64,000 nt of DNA from positions 1,984,001 to 2,048,000 of the forward strand of contig AP018040.2 of the NCBI GenBank assembly GCA_002356435.2, in the 5' to 3' direction. This DNA is from Petrimonas sp. IBARAKI. GTDB taxonomy: Bacteria > Bacteroidota > Bacteroidia > Bacteroidales > Dysgonomonadaceae. How positions within the stretch are numbered: the first letter of the stretch is position 1; each line of letters starts with the position of its first letter. The position numbers and the translations under genes are program-made. Positions 54,272 to 63,407 of the stretch are shown here, one piece after another. The notes beneath the pieces are model-generated. The model was not told the origin of the DNA, searched no databases, and was given only the letters and a program-made list of their open reading frames with translations.

Positions 54272-55021
54272 ATGAAAAACTTATTCATTGCCGCAGTCCC
54301 GTTAATTTTCGGAATTGTCGCAGGATGTCAGAACAAAAAAACCGACGATGGATTTGTACCTATTTTCGATGGGAAATCGTTGGACGGATGGAAAGGCGAC
54401 TCCACTTACTGGCGTATAGAGAACGGTATTCTTACCGGTGAGATAACTCCTGAAACCGTTTTATCGAGAAACTCTTTCATTGTCTGGCAAGACGGAGCTC
54501 CCGAAAACTTTGAATTAAAATTGGAATACCGCATTAGCGAAGACGGGAACAGCGGTATCAACTACAGGAGTGAGGAAATTGCAGATCTTCCCCATGCACT
54601 CAGGGGATATCAGTTTGATATCGACGGCAAAAACAACTATACAGGGCAGAACTACGAAGAGCGACGGAGAACAACACTCGCCTATCAAGGACAAACGGTG
54701 GTGTTAAATCCTTTACCTGACTCGTTATCCAGCCTTCCGGTTTCGGACCTGGTCAAGAACAATGCCTGGACAAAAGCAGAAATAGTTGAATTAGCCGATG
54801 TTGCCGAATTAAAAAGCCACATCAAAAATAACGATTGGAACTCCTGTCACCTAATTGTAAACGGCAATAAAATGAAGCACATTCTGAACGGTGTTTTAAT
54901 GAGTGAGGTAACGGATAATGATTTGCTTAACGGAAAGAAACAAGGATTAATAGGCGTTCAGGTTCATGTAGGCCCCCCCATGAAAGTGGAGTTCAGAAAT
55001 ATCCGATTAAAAACCCTGTAA
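54272..55021 (+). CDS. DUF1080 lipoprotein (3-keto-disaccharide hydrolase/lyase-like)
   Basis: The 249-residue lipoprotein has a signal with lipobox VAGC (Cys about residue 19). The concanavalin-like DUF1080 fold follows: FVPIFDGKSLDGWKGD, WRIENGILTGEI, FELKLEYRISEDGNSGINYR, GYQFDIDGKNNYTG and WNSCHLIVNGNKMKHILNG. DUF1080 proteins act on 3-keto-glycosides (hydrolase or 1,2-lyase) made by Gfo/Idh-type dehydrogenases. The beta-mannosidase gene follows after 18 bases, so both probably act on the same glycan. A purely binding role is possible. Confidence 0.87.
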   Translation: MKNLFIAAVPLIFGIVAGCQNKKTDDGFVPIFDGKSLDGWKGDSTYWRIENGILTGEITPETVLSRNSFIVWQDGAPENFELKLEYRISEDGNSGINYRSEEIADLPHALRGYQFDIDGKNNYTGQNYEERRRTTLAYQGQTVVLNPLPDSLSSLPVSDLVKNNAWTKAEIVELADVAELKSHIKNNDWNSCHLIVNGNKMKHILNGVLMSEVTDNDLLNGKKQGLIGVQVHVGPPMKVEFRNIRLKTL

Positions 55022-55039
55022 AAAGGATTGATAAAAGAA

Positions 55040-57598
55040 ATGAAAAAACTATCACTTTGGTTGTTGGCATTTTTGCCGGTGTTTGGGTACGCACAGAAAA
55101 ACGGAGAAACGTTATGGTTGAACGAAGGGTGGACATTCTCGCAAACCGGTAAGGACACCTGGTACGAAGCTCAGGTCCCGGGTTCGGTACAGCACGACCT
55201 CATCCGTCATAAAGTGTTGCCCGATCCGTTTTACGGGACCAACGAAAGGCTGGTTCAATGGGTAGAAGACGAAAACTGGGATTTCAAAAAAACGTTCACC
55301 GTTTCTGCCGAACAACTCAGGCATGACGATGCGGTTATCTTCTTCGAGGGATTAGACACGCAAGCCGATGTTTTCCTGAACGGCGCTCGGATTCTACGTT
55401 CCGAAAATATGTTTGTTGGCTACAAAATATCGGTAAAAAACATACTTAAAGAGGGTGAAAACAGTTTATACATCCGGTTTTATTCACCCGTACAATCGCT
55501 GATGCCTGCACGGCTGACCGCAGGGTACGATTATCCGGCCGGAAACGACCACCGCGATGAAAAACTGAGCATATACAACCGGAAAGCACCTTACCAGTTT
55601 GGTTGGGACTGGGGAATCCGCATAGCACAGATGGGGATCTGGAAACCGGTATCCTTGGTATTTTATGACAAGGTACGGATCGATGATTTTTTCGTAAAAC
55701 AGACATCTGTTACAGCACAATCGGCTAAAATCGAAAATATAGTCGAAGTGTTTTCCATCGCCGAAAAACCTGTTTCTGCAATTGTTACGGTTGAATATGC
55801 CGCAGCGGGTGAAGCCAAAAGATCGGTATCAAAACAAGTAACGCTACACCGAGGCAACAATACCGTTTTCTTGGAGTTGGAAATTGCATATCCCAAAAGA
55901 TGGATGCCAACCGGCTGGGGGGATCAACACCTGTATGATTTCACAGCAAACGTTGCTGCGGAAAACCGGGTAATTACTGAAAAAACAGAAAAAATAGGCT
56001 TACGTTCTGTCAGACTGGTTCAGGAGCCGGACAAGTACGGAAAATCATTTTATTTCGAAGTAAACGGCATTCCTCTCTTTGCCAAGGGCGCTAATTATAT
56101 CCCGGGCGAGATTTTCACTACTCAACAAAACGAAGATTATTACACCAAACTTTTTGATAACATTGAAGCGGCAAATATGAACTTTGTCCGTGTGTGGGGC
56201 GGCGGAATCTACGAGAACGAAGAATTTTACCGCCAGGCCGATAAAAGAGGCATCCTGGTTTGGCAGGATTTCATTTTCGGCTGTGTGCCCTACCCGTCCG
56301 ACGATCGTTTTCTGGCCAACGTGAAAGACGAAGTTATATATAACCTCAAACGCCTGCGCAACCGTGCTTCCCTGGCGTTCTGGTGCGGGAACAATGAGGT
56401 GGAAGAAGGGCTTCAACACTGGGGTTGGGACAAACAATACCCGGAGGATATTTACAACGTCTGGCTCGAAGGTTACGACAAGACGTTCCGTGAACTCATT
56501 CCTGGCCTGGTAAATGAGTTCGACGGAACACGCAGCTATATCCACGGTTCGCCATACGATTCCAACTGGGGAAATCCCGAAACGTTCGCATCGAGCGATG
56601 TGCACGACTGGGGGCTCTGGTACGGACACCTGCCGTTCGAAGGAATGGCCGGCCGACTTCCGCGCTTTGCCAGTGAATTCGGCTTCCAGTCGTTCCCCGA
56701 AATGAAAACCATCCGCTCTTTCTCACCTGAAAATGAATGGAGCCTGGAAAGTGAAGTAATGAAAGTTCATCAAAAAGCATCCACCGGAAACTCACTCATC
56801 AAAAAATACATGGACATGTATTACCACGAACCCCGGAATTTTGAAGATTTCGTTTATATCGGACTGGTAATGCAAGGCAACGGTATGGAAGAATCCGTTG
56901 AAGCTATGCGCCGTGGCCGTCCCTATTGCATGGGTGCACTCTATTGGCAGATAAACGATGACTGGCCGGTGGTTTCCTGGTCGAGCATCGATTATTACGG
57001 CAACTGGAAAGCACAACACTACCGCATGCGAGACGTGCTGGCTCCGTTGGCATTGGGTGTAGAATTCAAGGATAATCAACTGAATTATTACACCCTGTCG
57101 GACTTCCTCATCGATAGGAATGGCTTGCAGTTAACCGTGCAGGTAGTGGATTTCAACAAAGGCGTAGTGAAACAGTTCAAGGAAAAAGTGAACGCAAAAG
57201 CCAACTCCAGCAACGTGGTAAAAACTTTCAACGTAGAAGAATTACTATCTGAAGCCGATAAGTCAAACAGGATGATCCGAGCGTGGTTAACCGACAGCAA
57301 GGGAAAAAAACTTTCCGTCAAAGATCATTTCTTCTACTGGCCCAACAAACTAAACCTGCCGCAAACCACCGTACAAACTTCGGTAAAATATGCCGACGGC
57401 AAATATACCGTTACGCTCACAAGCAAAAAGTTGGCGAAGGACGTTTTTATCGAGATCCCTGTAATGGGCGCGAAGTTTACCGATAACTTCATTGATCTGC
57501 TTCCGGGAGAAAAAAAGGTAATAGAAATAACCTCTCCCGAACTGAAAGCATCAGCAAAAACACCGGTTACCGTAAGGCATATTAGGGAGACGTACTGA
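55040..57598 (+). CDS. Beta-mannosidase, glycoside hydrolase family 2
   Basis: The 852-residue exported enzyme has a signal peptide (KKLSLWLLAFLPVFGYAQ), a GH2 sugar-binding domain (TWYEAQVPGSVQHDLIRHKV, FEGLDTQADVFLNGARIL), an immunoglobulin-like domain and a TIM barrel. The active-site blocks are FVRVWGGGIYENEEFYRQAD and FIFGCVPYP, the acid/base Glu453 in WCGNNEVEEG and the nucleophile Glu546 in ASEFGFQSFPE, followed by the mannosidase-type C-terminal domains. It removes terminal beta-mannose. ATG 55040 gives the signal peptide directly; a TTG at 55028 is the alternative. Confidence 0.94.
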   Translation: MKKLSLWLLAFLPVFGYAQKNGETLWLNEGWTFSQTGKDTWYEAQVPGSVQHDLIRHKVLPDPFYGTNERLVQWVEDENWDFKKTFTVSAEQLRHDDAVIFFEGLDTQADVFLNGARILRSENMFVGYKISVKNILKEGENSLYIRFYSPVQSLMPARLTAGYDYPAGNDHRDEKLSIYNRKAPYQFGWDWGIRIAQMGIWKPVSLVFYDKVRIDDFFVKQTSVTAQSAKIENIVEVFSIAEKPVSAIVTVEYAAAGEAKRSVSKQVTLHRGNNTVFLELEIAYPKRWMPTGWGDQHLYDFTANVAAENRVITEKTEKIGLRSVRLVQEPDKYGKSFYFEVNGIPLFAKGANYIPGEIFTTQQNEDYYTKLFDNIEAANMNFVRVWGGGIYENEEFYRQADKRGILVWQDFIFGCVPYPSDDRFLANVKDEVIYNLKRLRNRASLAFWCGNNEVEEGLQHWGWDKQYPEDIYNVWLEGYDKTFRELIPGLVNEFDGTRSYIHGSPYDSNWGNPETFASSDVHDWGLWYGHLPFEGMAGRLPRFASEFGFQSFPEMKTIRSFSPENEWSLESEVMKVHQKASTGNSLIKKYMDMYYHEPRNFEDFVYIGLVMQGNGMEESVEAMRRGRPYCMGALYWQINDDWPVVSWSSIDYYGNWKAQHYRMRDVLAPLALGVEFKDNQLNYYTLSDFLIDRNGLQLTVQVVDFNKGVVKQFKEKVNAKANSSNVVKTFNVEELLSEADKSNRMIRAWLTDSKGKKLSVKDHFFYWPNKLNLPQTTVQTSVKYADGKYTVTLTSKKLAKDVFIEIPVMGAKFTDNFIDLLPGEKKVIEITSPELKASAKTPVTVRHIRETY

Positions 57599-57617
57599 AG
57601 AAAGTTTAAAAGTAAAC

Positions 57618-58841
57618 ATGAAATCATTAAAAGAACTGTATAGAATTGGGAACGGCCCGTCCAGCAGCCACACCATGGGACCTAAAAAGGCTGCAGAGCT
57701 ATTCCTGGAAAGGGCTCCCGGAGCTGCGAAATACGTGGTAACGCTGTACGGAAGCCTGGCAGCTACCGGAAAAGGGCATTTAACCGACACTGCCATCCTG
57801 AACGTGTTGGAACCGCATGCCCCAACCACCATCGAGTGGCTACCCAGGACATTCCTGCCGTTTCATCCCAATGCGATGAGGTACGACGCTCTCGACGCAA
57901 CAGGCAATAAACTCGATTCTTGGACGGTCTACAGCGTAGGTGGCGGAGCATTAAGCGACGGTACCACTGTTGTGGGGCTATCGGAAGCCGCACAAAAAGA
58001 TATCTATCCGATGACAACCATTGCCGATATACAGGCATGGTGTGAGCAAAACGGCAGAACGTACTGGGAATACGTTGAAATACATGAGGATAATGATATT
58101 TGGGAGCATTTGCGGGACGTGTGGCAGGTGATGAAAGCAGCCGTAAAAAGTGGTTTGGATAACGAGGGGGTGTTACCGGGTCCGTTGAACCTGCAACGCA
58201 AAGCCGCATCCTATTTCATCAAAGCCAAAGGCTACAAGGCATCGCTTCAGTCGCGCGGGCTGGTGTTTGCTTATGCGCTGGCGGTCTCGGAGGAAAACGC
58301 CTCCGGGGGAAAGATTGTCACTGCGCCTACGTGTGGTTCGTGCGGAGTACTTCCAGCTATCCTGTACTACCTGGAAGAAAGCCGCGATTTCAGCGAAACC
58401 CGCATCTTGCGGGCGTTGGCTACAGCCGGTTTGTTCGGCAACGTGGTCAAGCAAAACGCATCGATATCGGGGGCTGAAGTGGGTTGTCAGGGCGAAGTGG
58501 GTGTAGCCTGCTCCATGGCGGCAGCAGCAGCCAGCCAGTTGTTCGGGGGTAGTCCGGCTCAGATTGAATATGCGGCCGAAATGGGATTGGAGCATCACCT
58601 GGGAATGACATGCGATCCGGTTTGCGGACTGGTACAAGTACCTTGCATCGAGCGAAATGCTTATGCCGCTGCGCGCGCATTGGATGCCAACCTCTACTCA
58701 TCGTTTACCGACGGTATCCATCTGGTATCGTTCGACCGTGTGGTTGAAGTAATGAAACAAACCGGCCATGATTTACCCTCGCTCTACAAAGAAACCGGAG
58801 AGGGCGGGCTCGCAAGGGATTACAAAAGGATGAAAAACTAA
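57618..58841 (+). CDS. sdaA: L-serine ammonia-lyase, single-chain iron-sulfur type
   Basis: The 407-residue enzyme deaminates L-serine to pyruvate with a [4Fe-4S] cluster. It has the beta domain at the N-terminus (GNGPSSSHTMGPKKAAELFL, TLYGSLAATGKGHLTD) and the alpha domain with TAPTCGSCGVLPAILYYLEE, ISGAEVGCQGEVGVACSMAA and GMTCDPVCGLVQVPCIERNA, whose cysteines hold the cluster. It lies 19 bases after the mannosidase gene on the same strand but is metabolically unrelated. Confidence 0.95.
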   Translation: MKSLKELYRIGNGPSSSHTMGPKKAAELFLERAPGAAKYVVTLYGSLAATGKGHLTDTAILNVLEPHAPTTIEWLPRTFLPFHPNAMRYDALDATGNKLDSWTVYSVGGGALSDGTTVVGLSEAAQKDIYPMTTIADIQAWCEQNGRTYWEYVEIHEDNDIWEHLRDVWQVMKAAVKSGLDNEGVLPGPLNLQRKAASYFIKAKGYKASLQSRGLVFAYALAVSEENASGGKIVTAPTCGSCGVLPAILYYLEESRDFSETRILRALATAGLFGNVVKQNASISGAEVGCQGEVGVACSMAAAAASQLFGGSPAQIEYAAEMGLEHHLGMTCDPVCGLVQVPCIERNAYAAARALDANLYSSFTDGIHLVSFDRVVEVMKQTGHDLPSLYKETGEGGLARDYKRMKN

Positions 58842-58856
58842 TTACCCACAGCTTTT

Positions 58857-60242
58857 TTACTCTGTCATAGCGGGTTTATACATATCCTGTGCAGTAATGC
58901 CACATTCCTTCATCATCTGTATGCAATATTCCATTTTACCGAAATCGGAATTGGAGTTGTTGGTACCGAATGTGAATTTCAGCCCGGCAGCTTTGGCTTT
59001 CTGAATAAAAGACTTGTTCGGTATCTTATACCGATGGTTGATCTCCAATGCTTTATGAGTTCTCACCATAGCCTCAATCACTTTGTTTTGACGTTCATCC
59101 GTCCAAAAAAGGTCGTAACGGTCGTTCATCGCATCGGGAAGAAAATTGGGGTTTACATACACATCCATCGGTTCGTCCATAACCTTCACAATGTTCTCAA
59201 CAATCAGATCCATGTATTTTTGTTCATCGTCTATGAATACTTCATCCGGCATCCACAAGCGGGTTCTGTTGCCTTTTCGATCTGTAAACGTCATGGCATC
59301 CGTAAAAACATAATCGAACAGGTCACGCACTTCTTTAGAAAAAGTGGCCGGCCATTCACGCCCTTCTCCCTGCATGGCCTGAACAAACGGCTGGCCTTTC
59401 ATTCCATTGAAATACTCCAGTACCTGCGCATCATTTTGAATGGGAAATCCTATACCGCAGTTGGGTGCCAATGCATAATTGATGCCATACTTGCGTGATT
59501 GGGACCTAGCCAGCTCCAACGTCAGGTCTTCTTTCAGGTGCACGTGATAATCGAGTACCGGAAAATTCGCCTGATGCAGTTTTATGATCTCGTCCGATGA
59601 TTCGTCGATAGCTTGGACAAGCTGGCTGTCAATCACCGTTTTTTCGATTTTTAACGGCGTAACTTCAATGAATTTCACTTCAACGATACCTTCAGTACTT
59701 TGCAGGCAAAAAGTTCCTCCTGAAAGGATTTGCGACCTGTTTTCCGGTGTACGGTACGGTTGTGCAGGTTCAATATAGTCTACTAGTAATTCATCGTTAA
59801 CAGCCACCTCTATCTTTTTACCTTCTACCCGGATACGAAGGTTAAACCATTCGTTGTTTTTCACAATAGATTTTGTCAGGTTCCTGACTGACAATAAACT
59901 TCCCGTCTTTGTCCACCATTGTTGATGATCCAGATCGTTGTTGAGCGCAACAGCGTAACCGCCGTTACCGTTTTCATCGGTATGAAAACGGACCTCTCCC
60001 TTCCCGTTATCCATCGTTTTTGCCGTAAGAAGCAGTTCAAAATCGGTGAACATTCCGTTTTTCAAGGTCATTTTACCGACACCATCCATTCGGACTACGG
60101 AATCCGAAACCGTCACCGGCCCTTCAGTCAGCCAGTTCGTCACATCTTTTCCGTCAAAAAGGATTTTTTTCTTGTTCTGCTCGGTACAGCCCGGCAATAT
60201 GAGAGAAACAACACACAAGAACGATAGAATTTTTTTTGCCAT
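58857..60242 (-). CDS. Fusion lipoprotein: DUF1080-like domain plus PHP-like metal hydrolase domain
   Basis: The 461-residue lipoprotein (lipobox LPGC, Cys about residue 19) joins two parts. Residues about 25-200 are DUF1080-like (LFDGKDVTNWLTEGPVTVSD, LLLTAKTMDNGKGEVRFHTD, WFNLRIRVEGKKIEVAVNDE). Residues about 225-461 are PHP/amidohydrolase-like, with LDYHVHLKEDLTLELA as first metal motif, then YVFTDAMTFTDRKGN, ALEINHRYKIPNKSFIQKAK and LKFTFGTNNSNSDFGKMEYC, where PHP enzymes usually have S-D-A-H. It may bind or cleave an oxidised sugar and then hydrolyse the product. It follows the porin gene by 13 bases. Confidence 0.78.
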   Translation of the reverse strand: MAKKILSFLCVVSLILPGCTEQNKKKILFDGKDVTNWLTEGPVTVSDSVVRMDGVGKMTLKNGMFTDFELLLTAKTMDNGKGEVRFHTDENGNGGYAVALNNDLDHQQWWTKTGSLLSVRNLTKSIVKNNEWFNLRIRVEGKKIEVAVNDELLVDYIEPAQPYRTPENRSQILSGGTFCLQSTEGIVEVKFIEVTPLKIEKTVIDSQLVQAIDESSDEIIKLHQANFPVLDYHVHLKEDLTLELARSQSRKYGINYALAPNCGIGFPIQNDAQVLEYFNGMKGQPFVQAMQGEGREWPATFSKEVRDLFDYVFTDAMTFTDRKGNRTRLWMPDEVFIDDEQKYMDLIVENIVKVMDEPMDVYVNPNFLPDAMNDRYDLFWTDERQNKVIEAMVRTHKALEINHRYKIPNKSFIQKAKAAGLKFTFGTNNSNSDFGKMEYCIQMMKECGITAQDMYKPAMTE

Positions 60243-60255
60243 AGTTTTAAATTTT

Positions 60256-61263
60256 TCAGAAGGTCAATAATAATTCAACTGTAAACTTGTCCGAATCCAT
60301 TTCTTCGTAGAGATTCAAAATATCAAGCTCTTGATTTATAAAATACCATTCGTAATCGAACCGCAATATCGATGAAAAATATTTTTTAGTAAGCCCAAAA
60401 CCAAGCCCGACTGTCAACCTATCCACATCAAAACCCTTTTCGTTCATATGCTTGTCAATGGCATCCCATCGAACGGCAGGCACAATATTCTTGAAAAAAT
60501 AGGTTTCCTTAAGAGGAACTGCATAAGCGCCCTGCAGGTAATAGGAAAACATCTGATCTTCGTCGACCTCTTTGTTATCACGTTTCATAAATTCCGTTTC
60601 TACTTTCCAGTTAGCGCCCTCATAACGCAAATCTGCTCCGTAAAAAAAGTAATGTACTGTGGGTGTATTCAGGTAATCGTAAAACTTGAACGTCGACCGC
60701 AGCCCTTTCATACTACCGAGTTCGAGACGCCCGCCGTACGACAATTTTTCACGCCAGACCGGATCGTTGATCGTGTTCCCATTATATGCACCAAACTCAA
60801 TGGAAGCCGGAACCGCATCAATCTTAAAATTATAATCGGCCAGAAAACCGATATCGCGTGTGCTTATAAAATATTTTCCTATAAAAGCACGGTTGGCAAA
60901 CATCAGGTTGGCTGGCGAAACAACGTAAGAATTAAAAATTGGAATACTAGTCTGCCCCAGAGAAAGAGACAGTCCCCTGACGGGTTCAAAAGAACCGTAC
61001 AAATCCAGCACTTTAAAGTTACCGTTATCGCTGAGCTCTATCTGTCCACGGTAGGAAAAGAAAGGGGTCAGGTAACCGCGTACGCCCATCCTGGAATTTC
61101 TGACGGAGAACCTGGAACTTCCGGTTTCAGAGGCATACTCAAATTTATTTTTCATCGTTCCATCAACCTTAAAAGTGGGATAACGAACGGAATCTGTTTC
61201 CTGTGCCGGTGTCAGCAGGGAAAACATCATAAAAATAGCAACGAATAGTTTTTTCAACGACAT
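60256..61263 (-). CDS. Outer-membrane porin (phosphate-selective porin O/P-like)
   Basis: The 335-residue protein has a signal peptide (SLKKLFVAIFMMFSLLTPAQ) and beta-barrel features throughout: alternating residues, RNSRMGVRGYLTPFFSYRGQ at the first strands, FGAYNGNTINDPVWREK in a loop, and a C-terminal strand ending KFTVELLLTF with terminal Phe. It resembles the OprO/OprP family common in Bacteroidota. ATG 61263 is used; a start at 61284 adds seven residues. It lies between ogt (25 bases) and the DUF1080-PHP lipoprotein (13 bases), so it could admit the substrate of the latter. Confidence 0.82.
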   Translation of the reverse strand: MSLKKLFVAIFMMFSLLTPAQETDSVRYPTFKVDGTMKNKFEYASETGSSRFSVRNSRMGVRGYLTPFFSYRGQIELSDNGNFKVLDLYGSFEPVRGLSLSLGQTSIPIFNSYVVSPANLMFANRAFIGKYFISTRDIGFLADYNFKIDAVPASIEFGAYNGNTINDPVWREKLSYGGRLELGSMKGLRSTFKFYDYLNTPTVHYFFYGADLRYEGANWKVETEFMKRDNKEVDEDQMFSYYLQGAYAVPLKETYFFKNIVPAVRWDAIDKHMNEKGFDVDRLTVGLGFGLTKKYFSSILRFDYEWYFINQELDILNLYEEMDSDKFTVELLLTF

Positions 61264-61288
61264 GGATTGTTTGACGTTTAACATTTAC

Positions 61289-61837
61289 TTAATTTTCGAT
61301 TTCCGCTATTTGTGCTTCCCTTTCAATCATTTTCTTTTTGATCTCCAGTCCCCAGAAGTAGCCACCCAATCCGCCGTCGGAGCGGATAACACGGTGACAG
61401 GGAATAATGTAGGAAACGGGATTATCCCCGATAGCGGATCCGACTGCGCGTACCGCTTTCGGATTGTTTACAGCCTTCGCGATGGCTTTATAGGAAGATA
61501 ATTTTCCAACGGGGATTTGCAGCAACGCTTTCCAGACACTTAACTGAAAATCGGTTCCTGCAATATGTAACGGAAGCTCCGAAACTCTTTCGTTTTTAAT
61601 AAAGCTCAACGCGAGTTTATGTAAACCGGCTTTTTGTTCCTGAAGAGCCGTGCCGGAGTATCTCTTTTTCAAATCATTCAGCATCGGTTCCTTTTCTCCG
61701 AAACCCACATAACAAATACCTTTTGAAGTGGAAGCAATAACTGCCAGTCCGTAGTCGGTTTCATAAAAGAAATAGCTGACAACCGTATCTTTCACCTCTT
61801 TTTTGTTCAGAGGAACAATGGAAACAATGTTGTTCAT
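61289..61837 (-). CDS. ogt: Methylated-DNA--protein-cysteine methyltransferase
   Basis: The 182-residue DNA repair protein removes methyl groups from O6-methylguanine by suicidal transfer to its Cys. The active site is SYIIPCHRVIRSDGGLGGYF, the helix-turn-helix is VGKLSSYKAIAKAVNNPKAV with the arginine finger in RAVGSAIGDNPV, and an N-terminal ribonuclease-like domain precedes them. ATG 61837 follows the apbE TGA (ending 61839) by one base, which suggests coupled translation; an in-frame start at 61861 would lie inside apbE. Confidence 0.95.
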   Translation of the reverse strand: MNNIVSIVPLNKKEVKDTVVSYFFYETDYGLAVIASTSKGICYVGFGEKEPMLNDLKKRYSGTALQEQKAGLHKLALSFIKNERVSELPLHIAGTDFQLSVWKALLQIPVGKLSSYKAIAKAVNNPKAVRAVGSAIGDNPVSYIIPCHRVIRSDGGLGGYFWGLEIKKKMIEREAQIAEIEN

Positions 61838-61838
61838 A

Positions 61839-62855
61839 TCAGTTGGCAAAAAACTGTTCAAACCCTTCGGAATAAGCTATGTCCAGCGTACTGTCGGGTT
61901 TCACGTAAATAAAATAATAATGCAGTCCCGGTATTTTCCGGGCAATCTCCTTCGACTTTTCCAAGCCCGAAGCCATAAATGCCGTAGCATAGGCATCGGC
62001 AGTCATACAATCTTCAGCAATAACGGTTGCGCCTAAAATATCCTGTTCCGAAGGATACCCGGTTTGCGGGTCGATGGTATGGGCATACTTTTTTCCGTCT
62101 TTCACGTAGAAATTCCGGTAATTCCCCGATGTCGCCAGCGACTTATCGCATAGCGATAAGATGGTTTGCAATTCATGCTGCATACCCGTACTGTCATCAA
62201 TAGGCTTATCTACTCCGATGCGCCAGCATACACCTTTATCGTTCACGCCTTTGGTCACGATCTCACCGCCAATCTCTATCATGTAATTTTCAATCCCATA
62301 GCTATCGAACAAACGGGCAACCAAATCACAGGCATAACCTTTGGATATGGCGGAAGTGTTTAACTGTAGCCGCGGATCGGATTTTACGACATTTCCTTCA
62401 CTGTCGATCCGGATCTTATCGTATCCCACAAATTCTTTCAGGCTGTCGATAATTTCGGGCGTGATGCTGTCCATATTCCTGAAACCGAATCCCCAGGCAT
62501 CAATAAGCGGCGAGGCCGTAATATCAAATTTTCCGTCCGTCATCCGTGAAACTTCCGTAGCTTTGTTGAATACTTCCATAAAAAGTGAATCGGGCTTCAC
62601 GGGTATATTGCTGTTTATTTTGGTGATGACCGTATTTTCCCGGAAAGGATTCAAAGATTGCTCAAACCTGTCCAGTTCAGCCAGAATCTCATCCTCCAAT
62701 GATCTCTTGTAAGCGTATTTGATGTGGTAAGAGGTATGGAAAATTTCACCGCTGTTTTGAAAATAGGAGTAGTTTTGTTTTTTAGGATTACACGAAGATA
62801 CAATAATTGTAAAAATAAGTACGGATACCGTTAGAAAAGATATTTTTGTCTTCAT
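61839..62855 (-). CDS. apbE: FAD:protein FMN transferase, lipoprotein
   Basis: The 338-residue lipoprotein (lipobox VSSC) attaches FMN to Thr/Ser of target proteins such as Rnf/Nqr subunits, using FAD. It shows the FAD-binding segments FDITASPLIDAWGFG, LQLNTSAISKGYACDLVARL and IEIGGEIVTKGVNDKG, and the metal-site region KKYAHTIDPQTGYPSEQDIL and CMTADAYATAFMASGLEK. ATG 62855 gives the lipoprotein signal; the upstream start at 62891 would run into the nitroreductase gene. It follows that nitroreductase gene by 26 bases. Confidence 0.95.
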   Translation of the reverse strand: MKTKISFLTVSVLIFTIIVSSCNPKKQNYSYFQNSGEIFHTSYHIKYAYKRSLEDEILAELDRFEQSLNPFRENTVITKINSNIPVKPDSLFMEVFNKATEVSRMTDGKFDITASPLIDAWGFGFRNMDSITPEIIDSLKEFVGYDKIRIDSEGNVVKSDPRLQLNTSAISKGYACDLVARLFDSYGIENYMIEIGGEIVTKGVNDKGVCWRIGVDKPIDDSTGMQHELQTILSLCDKSLATSGNYRNFYVKDGKKYAHTIDPQTGYPSEQDILGATVIAEDCMTADAYATAFMASGLEKSKEIARKIPGLHYYFIYVKPDSTLDIAYSEGFEQFFAN

Positions 62856-62881
62856 CTGTGTTTTAATTAATTGAAATATCA

Positions 62882-63397
62882 TTAGATCCACTTCGTTATT
62901 TCTTCCGGCGATTTCCGTTTCTTGTTTCTGGGATCCGGATCAACGTTTTCCGGATAACCAACGGGTAATAGAACGATGGGTTCCTCATTTTCACTGAGTT
63001 GTAATCCCTCCTTTACGGTTTGCGGATTGAAGTTGCAAACCCAACAAGTTCCAAGTCCAAGTTCAGTGATTTTTAACACCATGTGTTCCACGGCAATCGC
63101 TATATCGATATCGAGGTGGTCCTTGCCGTCACACGGGCGTTTCCACGATTGTTGATGGTCTCCGCAGGCAAGGATGTATAGCGGGGCACTATTGAACCAC
63201 TCTCGCGGATAGCTCTGACGTACTATTTTTTTGGCTTCTTCCGATCGGCATATGTAGAATTTCCACGGTTGAAAATTAACGGCTGAAGGAGCTAAACGGG
63301 CACTTTCGATTATCTCACCAATAACTTCTTTATCAATAGATTGATCCTTGAATTTTCTTACCGATCTGCGTAACTGGATTATCTCGTCAAGTTTCAT
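62882..63397 (-). CDS. Nitroreductase family protein (cytoplasmic)
   Basis: The 171-residue FMN enzyme shows the family start LRRSVRKFKDQSIDKE, the flavin and substrate block SARLAPSAVNFQPWKFYICR, VEHMVLKITELGLGTCWVCN and the C-terminal VLLPVGYPENV. There is no signal peptide, unlike the exported paralogue at 6202. It lies 10 bases from the glycosyltransferase gene and 26 from apbE. The substrate is unknown. Confidence 0.92.
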   Translation of the reverse strand: MKLDEIIQLRRSVRKFKDQSIDKEVIGEIIESARLAPSAVNFQPWKFYICRSEEAKKIVRQSYPREWFNSAPLYILACGDHQQSWKRPCDGKDHLDIDIAIAVEHMVLKITELGLGTCWVCNFNPQTVKEGLQLSENEEPIVLLPVGYPENVDPDPRNKKRKSPEEITKWI

Positions 63398-63407
63398 CTG
63401 TTATCCC

